64,000 nucleotides of DNA from contig WRHK01000013.1 of NCBI GenBank assembly GCA_009783295.1, positions 1 through 64,000 on the forward strand, in the 5' to 3' direction. The position numbers were made by a program, and so were the translations under genes. Below the pieces are notes generated by a model that did no database searches, was not told the origin of the DNA, and saw only the letters and a list, made by a program, of their open reading frames with translations. Origin of the DNA: Promicromonosporaceae bacterium. GTDB taxonomy: Bacteria; Actinomycetota; Actinomycetes; Actinomycetales; Cellulomonadaceae. Below are positions 52,347-60,476 of the stretch, one piece after another. Numbering within the stretch: position 1 is the first letter of the stretch; every line of letters starts with the position of its first letter.

Positions 52347-52772
52347 CTACCAGGTGTCCCGAGGGGCCCGGGGACCGTCGGGGGCCGTCCCGAGCGCCTC
52401 CGCGAGGAGGGCCGCGTAGCGCGGGTGCGCCAGGTCCAGCCGTGGGAGCTCGTGGGCGGCGACGAACCTCAGCTCGTCGTGCTCGTCGGGTGCCGCGTTG
52501 GCGGGCTCGCCGGACCACGCGGTGACGGGGTGCGCGGAGAGACGCAGGTCGCCGTCGTCGATCCGGAACAGCGGGTCCTTCCCGACGACGGCCTCGATGC
52601 CGAGCTCCTCGCGGAGCTCGCGGGCCAGGGCTTCCAACGCGGTCTCGCCGGGCTCGACGTGGCCGCCCGGGAGGTCCCACACGTCGGGGTACCAGCGCCG
52701 CGACGGGGACCGGTGGCCGAGCAGAACGGCGTCGTCCCGGAGGAGCACCCCCACGACCACCTCGTGCACCAT
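52347..52772 (-). CDS. NUDIX hydrolase
   Basis: A 141-residue Nudix protein with the box GGHVEPGETALEALARELREELGI (a complete G-x5-E-x7-RELxEELGI) at about residues 35-58. It hydrolyses a nucleoside diphosphate-linked substrate, exact one unknown; MutT-like cleansing is possible. The ATG has TAGCCT (minus strand, 52779-52784) 6 bases upstream, a leaderless pattern. Confidence 0.92.
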   Translation of the reverse strand: MVHEVVVGVLLRDDAVLLGHRSPSRRWYPDVWDLPGGHVEPGETALEALARELREELGIEAVVGKDPLFRIDDGDLRLSAHPVTAWSGEPANAAPDEHDELRFVAAHELPRLDLAHPRYAALLAEALGTAPDGPRAPRDTW

Positions 52773-52839
52773 CCCCGCAGGCTAGCCGGGCGGCCGGTTT
52801 GGGGTGGCCGCGGCCGCGGCGCGCTGCCAGGGTGGGCGC

Positions 52840-53133
52840 ATGTCCTTCCAGGCGTACCTCGACAACGTCGAGACGAAGACCGGCCTCACGCCGCGACAGC
52901 TCATCGCCCTGGCGCAGGAGCAGGGGTTCGGCCCCGGCTCCAAGGCGACGCCCGTCGTGACCTGGCTCAAGGAGACCTACGGGTTGGGGCACGGGCACGC
53001 CATGGCCGTGACCCACGTGATCACCAAGGGGGCCGAGATCGGGTCGAAGCACGTGGGCACAGAGGGGTCGCACCGCGACTCCAACGACCACCTCTGGCTC
53101 GACGGCAAGGACACGCGGCCGGCGGACTGGTGA
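52840..53133 (+). CDS. DUF4287-domain protein
   Basis: A 97-residue protein of the DUF4287 type: MSFQAYLDNVETKTGLTPR and VVTWLKETYGLGHGHAMAVTHVI. Function unknown, often beside SRPBCC or MerR proteins. Its TGA overlaps the GTG of the next gene (GTGA). Confidence 0.88.
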   Translation: MSFQAYLDNVETKTGLTPRQLIALAQEQGFGPGSKATPVVTWLKETYGLGHGHAMAVTHVITKGAEIGSKHVGTEGSHRDSNDHLWLDGKDTRPADW

Positions 53134-53930
53134 CGGCGGAGGGGCTCAGCTCGGGCCAGATGTCGCGCGCCTCCGGGCTGTCGGCCAAGGCGCTGCGGAT
53201 CTATCACGCCAGCGGTCTGCTGGTCCCGGCTCACGTCGACGAGGCGACGGGCTACCGGTCCTACGGCCAGGACCAGGTGGGCCGCGGCCGCACGATCGCC
53301 CTGCTGCGCCGCCTGGACCTGCCGCTCGACCGTGTCGCCGTCGTCGTCGATGCCGCGCCCGACGACGCCCGCGACCTGCTGCTGCGCTGGTGGGACGAGC
53401 GGCGCACGGCGGCCGGGGAGGGGCGGGCCGCGGTCGAGGCGCATCTCGCCACCGCGGCTCCGGTGCGGGACGACGTCCGCCGCCGAGCCGTCCCCGCGCG
53501 CAAGGTCGCGATGCTGACGAGCGAGCCGGACCAGGCGTCGCTCGTCCCGACCTTCACGGCGGACGTGCTGACCGTGAGGGCCCACCTCGCGGCCCAGGGC
53601 GCGCGCTTCGGCGACGAGTACTGGGTGGTGTACCGCGAGCTGCTCGGCCCGGGCGTGGCCGGGCGCGTCGAGACGTGCGTGCCGTACGAGGGCACCGTCG
53701 ACCCGGCGGGCGACGTCGTGCTGCGCGCGGAGCCCGCGGGCCACGAGGTGTACCTGCCCGTGACGGCGCGCGAGTGCGCGTTCCCGCAGATCGTGGCCGT
53801 GCACGCGTCGACGGTCGCCGCGGCGCGGGCTTCCGGGGTGGCCGAGCCGGTGCGGCGCGAGATCTACCCGGTCCCATGGCGGGACGACGACCCGGACGCC
53901 GCCGTCGCCGAGGTCGCCGTGCGCTGGTGA
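53130..53930 (+). CDS. MerR-family regulator with GyrI-like ligand domain
   Basis: A 266-residue regulator: N-terminal MerR helix-turn-helix (SSGQMSRASGLSAKALRIYHASGLL, GYRSYGQDQ) and a C-terminal region (ETCVPYEGTVDPAGDVVLRAEPAGHEVYLPVTA) like the GyrI/BmrR effector-binding fold. GTG start is coupled to the DUF4287 gene. It may control that small gene or a distant target. Confidence 0.85.
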   Translation: MTAEGLSSGQMSRASGLSAKALRIYHASGLLVPAHVDEATGYRSYGQDQVGRGRTIALLRRLDLPLDRVAVVVDAAPDDARDLLLRWWDERRTAAGEGRAAVEAHLATAAPVRDDVRRRAVPARKVAMLTSEPDQASLVPTFTADVLTVRAHLAAQGARFGDEYWVVYRELLGPGVAGRVETCVPYEGTVDPAGDVVLRAEPAGHEVYLPVTARECAFPQIVAVHASTVAAARASGVAEPVRREIYPVPWRDDDPDAAVAEVAVRW

Positions 53931-53973
53931 CGGCCGTTGACCTTGCCCCTGGGGCAGGGCCCACGATCGCGCC

Positions 53974-54813
53974 ATGGACCTCACGACGGCCGGACCGCTC
54001 ACCATCCACGACCCGTCCCGCCCCGCGTACGACGGCGCGGGGCCGCGCCCCGTCCGCGTCACGCAGTGGCGGGCCGCCCGCGCCGACGCCCCGCTCGTCG
54101 TGCTGTCGCACGGCACGGGCGGCTCGGTGCAGGAGCTCGCGTGGTGGGCGACCGGCCTGCGCGACGCCGGGTTCGACGTGGCGGGGATCGACCACCACGG
54201 CAACAGCTATGTCGCCGGCAAGACGGCGCTCGGGTTCGTCAGCTGGTGGGACCGCGCGCTCGACCTCTCGGTCGCCCTGGACCACGTCGTCGCGCGAGGA
54301 CCGGTGGGCGCGGCCGGCTTCTCCCTCGGCGGGTACACCGCGGCGGCGGTGTGCGGTGCGCGGCTCTCACGCGCAGCGGTCGAGGCGCTGACCAGCGGCG
54401 ACGCGACGCTGCCGCCTCCGCCCGAGTACCCGACCCTTCTCGAGGAGCTCGCCGGCCTGGACCCCGAGGTCCTCGCCTCGTTCCCGGGCCGTGCGGCCGC
54501 GGACCTTCGCGACGAGCGCGTCCGCGCCGGCTTCCTGCTCTGCCCGGCGCTCGGCCCCCTGCTCGACGACGCCGCCACGGCCGCCGGCGTCGACGTGCCG
54601 GTGGCGGTGCGCTGGACGGCGTCGGACACGATCGCGCCGCCGGCGGAGAACGGGGTGCGCTACGCCCGCGCGATCCGCGATGCTGAGGCCGCCGCGGTCG
54701 GGGCGCCGACGTCGGGCCACTACGGCTTCGTGCTCCCGGACCACGACGACCCCGCCGCCAAGGCGGGCGTGGTGCGGGAGTCGGTCGAGTTCTTCAGGCG
54801 TGTGCTGGGGTGA
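53974..54813 (+). CDS. Alpha/beta hydrolase, dienelactone-hydrolase-like
   Basis: A 279-residue alpha/beta-hydrolase. The nucleophile elbow is GFSLGG, the oxyanion region is VVLSHGTGGS, and a late His is in APTSGHYGFVLPDHD. It resembles the PlpD/dienelactone group of secreted-looking hydrolases, but no signal peptide is seen. Substrate unknown. It starts 43 bases after the MerR gene and may be coregulated. Confidence 0.85.
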   Translation: MDLTTAGPLTIHDPSRPAYDGAGPRPVRVTQWRAARADAPLVVLSHGTGGSVQELAWWATGLRDAGFDVAGIDHHGNSYVAGKTALGFVSWWDRALDLSVALDHVVARGPVGAAGFSLGGYTAAAVCGARLSRAAVEALTSGDATLPPPPEYPTLLEELAGLDPEVLASFPGRAAADLRDERVRAGFLLCPALGPLLDDAATAAGVDVPVAVRWTASDTIAPPAENGVRYARAIRDAEAAAVGAPTSGHYGFVLPDHDDPAAKAGVVRESVEFFRRVLG

Positions 54814-54826
54814 GCGAAGGAGCGGC

Positions 54827-55507
54827 CTACGCGAGGAGCTCCGTCATCGTGACGCCCGCGAACCGCCGGGTCTCACGGGCGAGGTGTGCCTGGTCGGCGT
54901 AGCCGGCCGCGGCCGCCACCTGGGCGAGCGCCTCGCCCTCGCGCGCGAGCGCCAGGGCCCGCTGGAACCTGTGGATGGACGTCAGGGTCTTCATGCCGTA
55001 GCCGAAGGTCCGGTGCGCGATGCGCCGCAGGGTCCGCTCGGAGAGGTGGTGGCGCCCGGCGATGGTGCGCACGTCCTGGCCGCCGCGGGCGGCCCTGTCG
55101 AGAGACGCCGCGAGGGCGAGGCTGCGGCGATCGACGTCGGCCTGGGTCCACAGCCTGCGGGCGATGGTGACGAGCGCCGCCGCCGGGTCGCGGTGGGCTG
55201 CGTCTGTCAGCGAAGAAGGCAGGTGGACGACGTCGGCGAGGTCGAGCGTGGTCCCGGCGAGCTCGTTCATCGGGAGCCCGAGCACCTCAGCCGCGACGCC
55301 GGGGTTGAGGCGCAGCCCGTAGGCGTCGGACGCGGGCGACGTGCCGGTGTAGCCCGCGGTGTCCGGCCCGGCGACGAAGAGCCGGCCGTCGAAGTACATG
55401 AGGTCGACGACGCCGTCGGGCAGCACGCGGTACTCCCCGGGTGCGGAGGTGAGCCGCCAGAGGGTGCCGACGGGTCCCGCGCTCGGGGGACTCGGCTGCT
55501 GGCTCAT
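54827..55507 (-). CDS. AraC-family regulator
   Basis: A 226-residue regulator with an N-terminal DUF6597-like sensing part (LWRLTSAPGEYRVLPDGVVDLMY) and a C-terminal AraC double helix-turn-helix (TIAGRHHLSERTLRRIAHRTFGYGMKTL, ALAQVAAAAGYADQAHLARETRRFAG). The ATG at 55507 has GACACT 6 bases upstream. Divergent from the VOC gene, its likely target. Confidence 0.9.
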   Translation of the reverse strand: MSQQPSPPSAGPVGTLWRLTSAPGEYRVLPDGVVDLMYFDGRLFVAGPDTAGYTGTSPASDAYGLRLNPGVAAEVLGLPMNELAGTTLDLADVVHLPSSLTDAAHRDPAAALVTIARRLWTQADVDRRSLALAASLDRAARGGQDVRTIAGRHHLSERTLRRIAHRTFGYGMKTLTSIHRFQRALALAREGEALAQVAAAAGYADQAHLARETRRFAGVTMTELLA

Positions 55508-55662
55508 CCGTCCAGTGTCGGGGGCGCTGGAAGAGGGCGTGCGGGTCTGGCCGAGCGGTATCGCCCCTGCGGCTCGCAGGGTGGCCGTTTCCTTCAAGAC
55601 CCGCGCCCGCTCCCCCGGCGAGACTCGTATCCGTCACCGCACAGGACTACTCAGGAGCTCTC

Positions 55663-56040
55663 ATGAACGTCTCGGTCGCCGGCCCCACCATCGTCACGTC
55701 CAGGGCCAAGGAGGCCCTCGCCTTCTACGCCACCCACTTCGACCTCGTCGCCAACGACTACGGCGCCGGCGACGACTGCTGGTACTGGACCCTCACCTTC
55801 CGCGAGCACAGCGAGCTCTCGTTCATGACGCCGCAGGGCGGCGAGGCCGACTTCACGGGCCAGGGCATGTTCTTCTACGTGGAGCTGCCCGACGGCGCCG
55901 CGGTCGACGCCCTGCATGGGCGCATGGGCGCCGCCGGGCTCGAGGCCTCCGCGCCGGTGCTGGAGGACGGCATGTACCAGTACTGGGTCACGGACCCGGC
56001 GGGGCTGCGGCTCATGGTGCACGCCACCGTGCCGGCGTGA
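55663..56040 (+). CDS. VOC-family protein, glyoxalase-superfamily
   Basis: A 125-residue VOC-fold protein: PTIVTSRAKEALAFYATHFDLVAN and GMYQYWVTDPAGLRLMVHATV. The ATG has AGGAG 7 bases upstream. Its substrate is unknown; such genes are often paired with AraC regulators as here. The 155-base gap upstream contains no other gene. Confidence 0.88.
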   Translation: MNVSVAGPTIVTSRAKEALAFYATHFDLVANDYGAGDDCWYWTLTFREHSELSFMTPQGGEADFTGQGMFFYVELPDGAAVDALHGRMGAAGLEASAPVLEDGMYQYWVTDPAGLRLMVHATVPA

Positions 56041-56053
56041 TCGACACCGTCCG

Positions 56054-56722
56054 TCAGCCGGCGGTCGCCACCGCCCTCGCGGTCGCGTGGGCGTTGCCCG
56101 CGTAGAGGAAGACGCCGAGAGTCTCGGGCGTGCCGTCGAGGCGGATCGTCATGTCCTTCTCCGCGGCGCGGGTCATGCCCTGCTTCTCGTAGAACCCGTA
56201 GGAGCAGCGGGTGTCGGTGTAGAGGTAGAACTCGCTACGGTCGTGGGCGCGCAGGTGGGCCATGTAGCCGTCGAAGAGCCGCTGGCCGACGCCGTGACCG
56301 CGCGTGACGGCGTCGACGGCGAACAGAGTCAGCTCGTCGGTGGTCGGCGACGTCGTCGCCTTACGCAGGTCGGCGTAGACGGTCTCGAACTGGAACATCT
56401 GCAGCAGCGACCTGTACTGGGCGGCGCCGAGGACGGCCGCCTTGGCCATGTTGCCCCACAAGCGCGCCCGGTTCCCGATCCGGCCGGGGAGGCGGTCGCG
56501 GCCGGCGACGCGGCCCATGATGATGCCCACCACGCGGCCGTCCTGGACCGCCACCTGGGTAGAGGTGCTGCCGAGCAGGCAGGTGCGCAGGTAGACATCC
56601 AGGGCAGCGTCCAGGGCGCGGGGCTCGTTGACGAAGCGGTCGATCGAGAACGCCTGGTTGATGATCGCCTTGACATCCTGGGCGTCCTGCTCCAGGTAGG
56701 GGCGGTACTGGATCTCGGTCAT
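56054..56722 (-). CDS. GNAT-family N-acetyltransferase
   Basis: A 222-residue GNAT protein. The acetyl-CoA loop is RGHGVGQRLFDGYMAHLRA at about 145-163, followed by FYLYTDTRCSYGFYEKQGMTRA. The target molecule is unknown. GAGGAG precedes the ATG. It starts 13 bases after a TetR gene on the same strand and may be its target. Confidence 0.88.
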   Translation of the reverse strand: MTEIQYRPYLEQDAQDVKAIINQAFSIDRFVNEPRALDAALDVYLRTCLLGSTSTQVAVQDGRVVGIIMGRVAGRDRLPGRIGNRARLWGNMAKAAVLGAAQYRSLLQMFQFETVYADLRKATTSPTTDELTLFAVDAVTRGHGVGQRLFDGYMAHLRAHDRSEFYLYTDTRCSYGFYEKQGMTRAAEKDMTIRLDGTPETLGVFLYAGNAHATARAVATAG

Positions 56723-56735
56723 GGTCGGTCACTCC

Positions 56736-57368
56736 TCAGCGGGTGGGTGTGGTCGTGGTGGCGGCCAGGAGGCCTGCGAGGTCGGTGAGGGTGGCACGGG
56801 CGCGTTCGTCGTCGCGGTGTCGCAGCCAGGCGCGGGCGACGCCGTCGAGGGTCGAGGTGACGAGCTCGGCCACGGCTCGCGGGTCGCGCGGAAGGATGAA
56901 GCCGCTCTCGGCTGCGAGTCGGCTGACGGCCTCGGTGGCCTTCTCGACGGCGACCCGCTGCTCCCACTGAGCCAGGTCCTGCAGTTCCGGGTCGCGCAGC
57001 GCGAGATCGCCGAGCTCGTACAGGACGAGCTGCGCGTCGGGCGCGGCCTCGATCGCTGTCCAGTAGGCGAGCAGCAGCATGCGGATGCTCTCCTCGGCCG
57101 AGGCGCCCGGCTCGATGCCGGCCCACAGCTCGTCGAGGTCGACCTCCACCTCGGTCGCCAGCAGCGCTGCGTACAGATCCTTCTTGCCGTGGAAGCAGTA
57201 GTGGAACGCACCGTGCGGCATCCCGGCCTCAGCGCAGATCGCCCGCGTGGTCGCCGCCGAGACACCGTCGCGACGCATGACCCGAAGCGCGGCCGCGACC
57301 AGCAGCCGACGCCGCTCGACGGCGCTCAGCCGGTGACTGACGGACTTCGGGCCGGTGCTCTCGCTCAT
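56736..57368 (-). CDS. TetR-family regulator upstream of GNAT
   Basis: A 210-residue regulator with helix-turn-helix RRLLVAAALRVMRRDGVSAATTRAI to GAFHYCFHGKKDLYAAL. The ATG has TACGTT (minus strand, 57375-57380) 6 bases upstream, a leaderless pattern, overlapping GACCAAC. A palindromic site lies a little further upstream. Forms an operon with the acetyltransferase. Confidence 0.88.
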   Translation of the reverse strand: MSESTGPKSVSHRLSAVERRRLLVAAALRVMRRDGVSAATTRAICAEAGMPHGAFHYCFHGKKDLYAALLATEVEVDLDELWAGIEPGASAEESIRMLLLAYWTAIEAAPDAQLVLYELGDLALRDPELQDLAQWEQRVAVEKATEAVSRLAAESGFILPRDPRAVAELVTSTLDGVARAWLRHRDDERARATLTDLAGLLAATTTTPTR

Positions 57369-57400
57369 GTGACCAACGTAGGTCGCCCTGGCCGCCCGAC

Positions 57401-57416
57401 TTGGTCATATGGCCAA
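57401..57416. promoter_or_regulatory. Candidate operator of the TetR-GNAT operon
   Basis: TTGGTCATATGGCCAA is a near-perfect 16-base palindrome (one mismatch) 32 bases upstream of the TetR start, in its -35 zone. A half-match GTGACCAAC lies at 57369-57377. The rest of the gap to 57615 (about 200 bases) contains no supported gene or strong structure. Confidence 0.65.
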
Positions 57417-57615
57417 CTCTGGCGCCACGACTGTCCGTAGGTGCTTGGCCACCTGGTCCAGCACCCCTGTCGAACAGCCGGCTCGCCGTGGCCCGTGCAC
57501 GACATGGAAGCCCCTCGGCCGCGAAAGGCTCAGGCTTGGTCGCCGGGGGTGTAGCAGCGCTCACGAAACATGTATGCCCCGTCGTGAAAGCCAGGCCGCA
57601 GATCGACGAGACGAT

Positions 57616-60210
57616 CTACGCCTGCATGTCCACGAACCGCGAGTAGTGCCCCTGGAATGCCACGGTGATGGTGTCTGTCGGGCCATTTCGGTGCTTAGCT
57701 ACAATAAGGTCAGCCTCACCAGCACGAGGAGATTCTTTTTCGTAGGCGTCTTCGCGATGCAAAAGGATGACCATGTCGGCATCCTGCTCGATGCTGCCTG
57801 ATTCGCGCAAATCGGACATCTGCGGCTTCTTGTCCCCACGCTGCTCAGGTCCACGGTTCAGCTGCGAGAGCGCGATGACGGGCACCTCGAGCTCCTTCGC
57901 GAGCAGCTTCAGGGCACGCGAGAACTCCGACACCTCCTGCTGGCGCGACTCGACGCGCTTCCCGGAGGACATGAGCTGCAGATAGTCGATGACGACGAGC
58001 TTGAGGTCGTGCCGCTGCTTGAGGCGTCGCGCCTTGGCGCGGATCTCGGTGAGCGACATGTTCGGCGAGTCGTCGATGAACAGCGGCGCCTCGGACACCT
58101 TGCCCATGACCTTGGCCAGCTTCTGCCAGTCGTCGTCGGCCATGTTGCCGTTGCGCAGCTTCTGCAGGTGCACGCGCGCCTCAGCGGCCAGAAGACGCAT
58201 CGTGATCTCGTTGCGGCTCATCTCGAGCGAGAAGACAACGGACGTCTGACCGTGCTTGATCGATGCCGATCGGGCGAAGTCGATAGCGAGCGTCGAGTTG
58301 TGCGTGGGGACCATCGCGCGGCCGGCCAGATAGAGGTGGTCCGCGTTGTCGACCTGCACGCAACGGACCGGGACGGAGTCGATCGCTCGCACTTCCACGA
58401 TCTGGCGCTGCGTGAGCCGAGCGGTCGGGCGCCTCCGCCGATCCTTGTGGACGATGCGCTTCCGCTCGAGCCAGAAGACGTCGTCCTCGGTCGTGAAGGT
58501 GATGGTGAACGCCGTCGACGAGGCCGTGGTGCGACCTCGGACACTGCGCTCCGACCAGCCCGTGCGATACCCGAGGCTGTGGATGAGCTCGCGCGCATCT
58601 TCTGCGAGGCGCCGGTTGGTCACCGTGAACTGCGGGCTCCCCGTGGGGTTCACGGTTCCATCTGTGTCGAGCAGGCCCGCCAGAAGTGCTCGACGCTGGC
58701 GCTCGGACCCGCGCAGGTACTCGGCAGGGATGTGCTTGTCGCCGAGGACGCCGAGAGTTCGGAGAATCGCTGCAACCGATCCGTGCTCAAGGTGACAGGT
58801 CGCGCACCGCCGGTGGCCGGAGCTCGGCCGACCGCAGTCGGGACACGTCGGGGAGGGGACCGGATCCGACAGGAACCGTGCCTTGCCACCGCACGACTGC
58901 CCACACGTCCGGACCTGCGATGTCTTGGGGACGAAGAGCGCGCCGCATACGATGCAAGCCCTCTCCTCGACCGGTAGCTCAGGTCGGAGCTGCACCGCGT
59001 ACAGCATCGCTTTGCCGTCGTAGGGCTGAGACTCCGTCAGGTAGTACCCGAGCCCTTCGATCGTCATCGCAATCTCAGGATCCGCAGACGTAAAACGTGC
59101 GGAATCGGAGTGACCGTCGCCAAGCCACACCCCGAGTAGGTACGGGTGGAGCGGGAGCTCGGTGTCGGGCAGGTCGAGTGCGTGGGCCGTCGCCACCGAG
59201 TGGTTGGAGCGGACGTCCGCGGTCTCGCAACGCACCGTGGCGGCAATCTCGGCCGTGGTACGGATCGCCGACGCAGCGGGCTCGCCGTGACGTACCTTTC
59301 GCCGCTCGGCGCGGGTACTCGTCGCCCACTGGTGCTCTGCGTCCGCGACGATGACGGTGCCGTCGTCGAACACGACCTCGTAGCAAGGACGGTCGACCAT
59401 GACCTCGGTCGCCGCGACGACTCGCGTGGGCTTCCCGTCGGCCCCCAGCAGGAAGTCGCCGACCGCGACCTCCCCCATGGTGGTCCACCCCGCGGGCGTC
59501 GGGAGCGGCGTGTCGAGAGCGAGCGCCTTACCGATGGCCGGCCGTGCAGCAATGACAATCATCTGCCCGGGGTGCAGCCCGTTGGTCAGCCGGTCAAGGT
59601 CGGCAAATCCGGTGGGCACCCCCGTCATGCCTTCTCCGCGGTGCCCGGCCGCCTCGATCTCGTCCATGGTGCCGCCGATGATCTCGGCGAGCGGCAGGTA
59701 GTCCTCGGACGTGCGCCGCTCGGTGACGGCGTAGATCTCGGCCTGTGCGGTGTTGACGATGTCGTCGACCTCGCCGCCGTCGCGCGCGTAGCCGAGCTGG
59801 ACGATGCGCGTGCCGGCCTCGACGAGGCGGCGCAGCACGGCCCGCTCGCGCACGATGCGCGCGTAGTACCCGGCGTTGGCGGCGGTAGGGACTCCGGAGA
59901 CGAGGTCGGCCAGGTAGGCCGCCCCGCCGATGCGCTCGAGCTCGCCGCGGCGGCGCAGCTCGTCCGCGACGGTGATGCCGTCGGCGGGCTCGCCGCGGCC
60001 GTACAGGTCGAGGATCGCGTCGTAGATGGTCTCGTGCGCGGGGCGGTAGAAGTCGTTGCCGCGGATGCTCTCGACGACGTCGGCGATGGCGTCCTTGGAG
60101 ATGAGCATGCCGCCCAGCACGCTCATCTCGGCGTTGAGGTCCTGCGGCGGGGTCCGGTCGAACGTCGCCGGTCCCCCGGTGTAGGAGGACTCGAGCTCCT
60201 CGATCGACAT
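57616..60210 (-). CDS. dnaB: Replicative DNA helicase DnaB containing an intein
   Basis: An 864-residue precursor. Residues 1-228 and 639-864 form the helicase: DnaB N-terminal domain (AEMSVLGGMLISKDAI, GIPTAANAGYYARIV-like), Walker A split after ARPAIGK, Walker B LVVIDYLQLM, and SQLNRGPEQRGDKKPQMSDLRESGSIEQDADMV. Residues 229-638 are an intein that interrupts GKS; splicing must occur for activity, giving a mature protein of about 454 residues. The hexameric helicase unwinds DNA at the fork. The ATG has GGGAG upstream. A DnaA-box-like array lies about 110-210 bases upstream. Confidence 0.96.
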   Translation of the reverse strand: MSIEELESSYTGGPATFDRTPPQDLNAEMSVLGGMLISKDAIADVVESIRGNDFYRPAHETIYDAILDLYGRGEPADGITVADELRRRGELERIGGAAYLADLVSGVPTAANAGYYARIVRERAVLRRLVEAGTRIVQLGYARDGGEVDDIVNTAQAEIYAVTERRTSEDYLPLAEIIGGTMDEIEAAGHRGEGMTGVPTGFADLDRLTNGLHPGQMIVIAARPAIGKALALDTPLPTPAGWTTMGEVAVGDFLLGADGKPTRVVAATEVMVDRPCYEVVFDDGTVIVADAEHQWATSTRAERRKVRHGEPAASAIRTTAEIAATVRCETADVRSNHSVATAHALDLPDTELPLHPYLLGVWLGDGHSDSARFTSADPEIAMTIEGLGYYLTESQPYDGKAMLYAVQLRPELPVEERACIVCGALFVPKTSQVRTCGQSCGGKARFLSDPVPSPTCPDCGRPSSGHRRCATCHLEHGSVAAILRTLGVLGDKHIPAEYLRGSERQRRALLAGLLDTDGTVNPTGSPQFTVTNRRLAEDARELIHSLGYRTGWSERSVRGRTTASSTAFTITFTTEDDVFWLERKRIVHKDRRRRPTARLTQRQIVEVRAIDSVPVRCVQVDNADHLYLAGRAMVPTHNSTLAIDFARSASIKHGQTSVVFSLEMSRNEITMRLLAAEARVHLQKLRNGNMADDDWQKLAKVMGKVSEAPLFIDDSPNMSLTEIRAKARRLKQRHDLKLVVIDYLQLMSSGKRVESRQQEVSEFSRALKLLAKELEVPVIALSQLNRGPEQRGDKKPQMSDLRESGSIEQDADMVILLHREDAYEKESPRAGEADLIVAKHRNGPTDTITVAFQGHYSRFVDMQA
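58297..59526 (-). other. Class 3 LAGLIDADG intein in the DnaB Walker A motif
   Basis: The 410-residue insert begins with Ala (no Cys/Ser at position 1), and has Trp295 in DAEHQW, Cys617 in VRCVQVD and Thr636 in PTHN: the Trp-Cys-Thr triad of class 3 inteins (numbered in the precursor). It ends His-Asn before Ser639. The homing-endonuclease blocks are LLGVWLGDG (about 358-366) and LLAGLLDTDG (509-518), so it may be active. Between them lie two zinc-ribbon-like cysteine sets: 419/422/436/440 and 456/459/469/472. Confidence 0.9.
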
Positions 60211-60317
60211 GCTGCTCCCGCCCTGGCCGGCTACGTCCCTACGGTGCCCTGTTCTACCGTGGACCACCGACATTCCTGCCGACGCTAGGCGCGCCCCGCA
60301 CGGGCCGCAAAGCCACC

Positions 60318-60417
60318 TGTGGACGCGGGTGTGGACCACGGTGTGGATGACGTGCCCCAGACTGTGCACAGCCCGTGGACAAGGGTGTGCACAACTGGGG
60401 ATCTGGCCTGTGTACAA
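60318..60417. promoter_or_regulatory. Phased array of DnaA-box-like sites upstream of dnaB
   Basis: Seven same-direction matches to TGTGGACAA (reverse complement of TTGTCCACA) occur at 60318, 60330, 60342, 60363, 60374, 60386 and 60409, with 7 or 8 of 9 bases each. Spacings are 12, 12, 21, 11, 12 and 23, near one or two helix turns. An outlier CGTGGACCA is at 60258. It lies between divergent dnaB and the MATE gene. A role in DnaA control or titration is inference. Confidence 0.65.
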
Positions 60418-60421
60418 CCCC

Positions 60422-60447
60422 GTTTACCCCAGACGATCTGGGGAAAC
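60422..60447. other. Hairpin next to the DnaA-box-like array
   Basis: CCCCAGA-CGA-TCTGGGG is a perfect 7-bp stem, extended by GTTT/AAAC arms with one unpaired base. It lies 30 bases upstream of the MATE start; a role is not known. Confidence 0.5.
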
Positions 60448-60476
60448 GTTGCCCTCAGCCTGTGGAGGAAAAGTCG

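Noticed and set aside
57369-57615. Small gene in the 247-base gap between the TetR gene and dnaB
   Set aside because: Short frames there lack start signals and family features; only the operator near 57401 is supported.
60211-60476. Possible chromosomal origin (oriC) from the DnaA-box-like cluster
   Set aside because: No dnaA or dnaN, no AT-rich unwinding stretch, and boxes all point one way; better treated as a DnaA-binding control or titration site.
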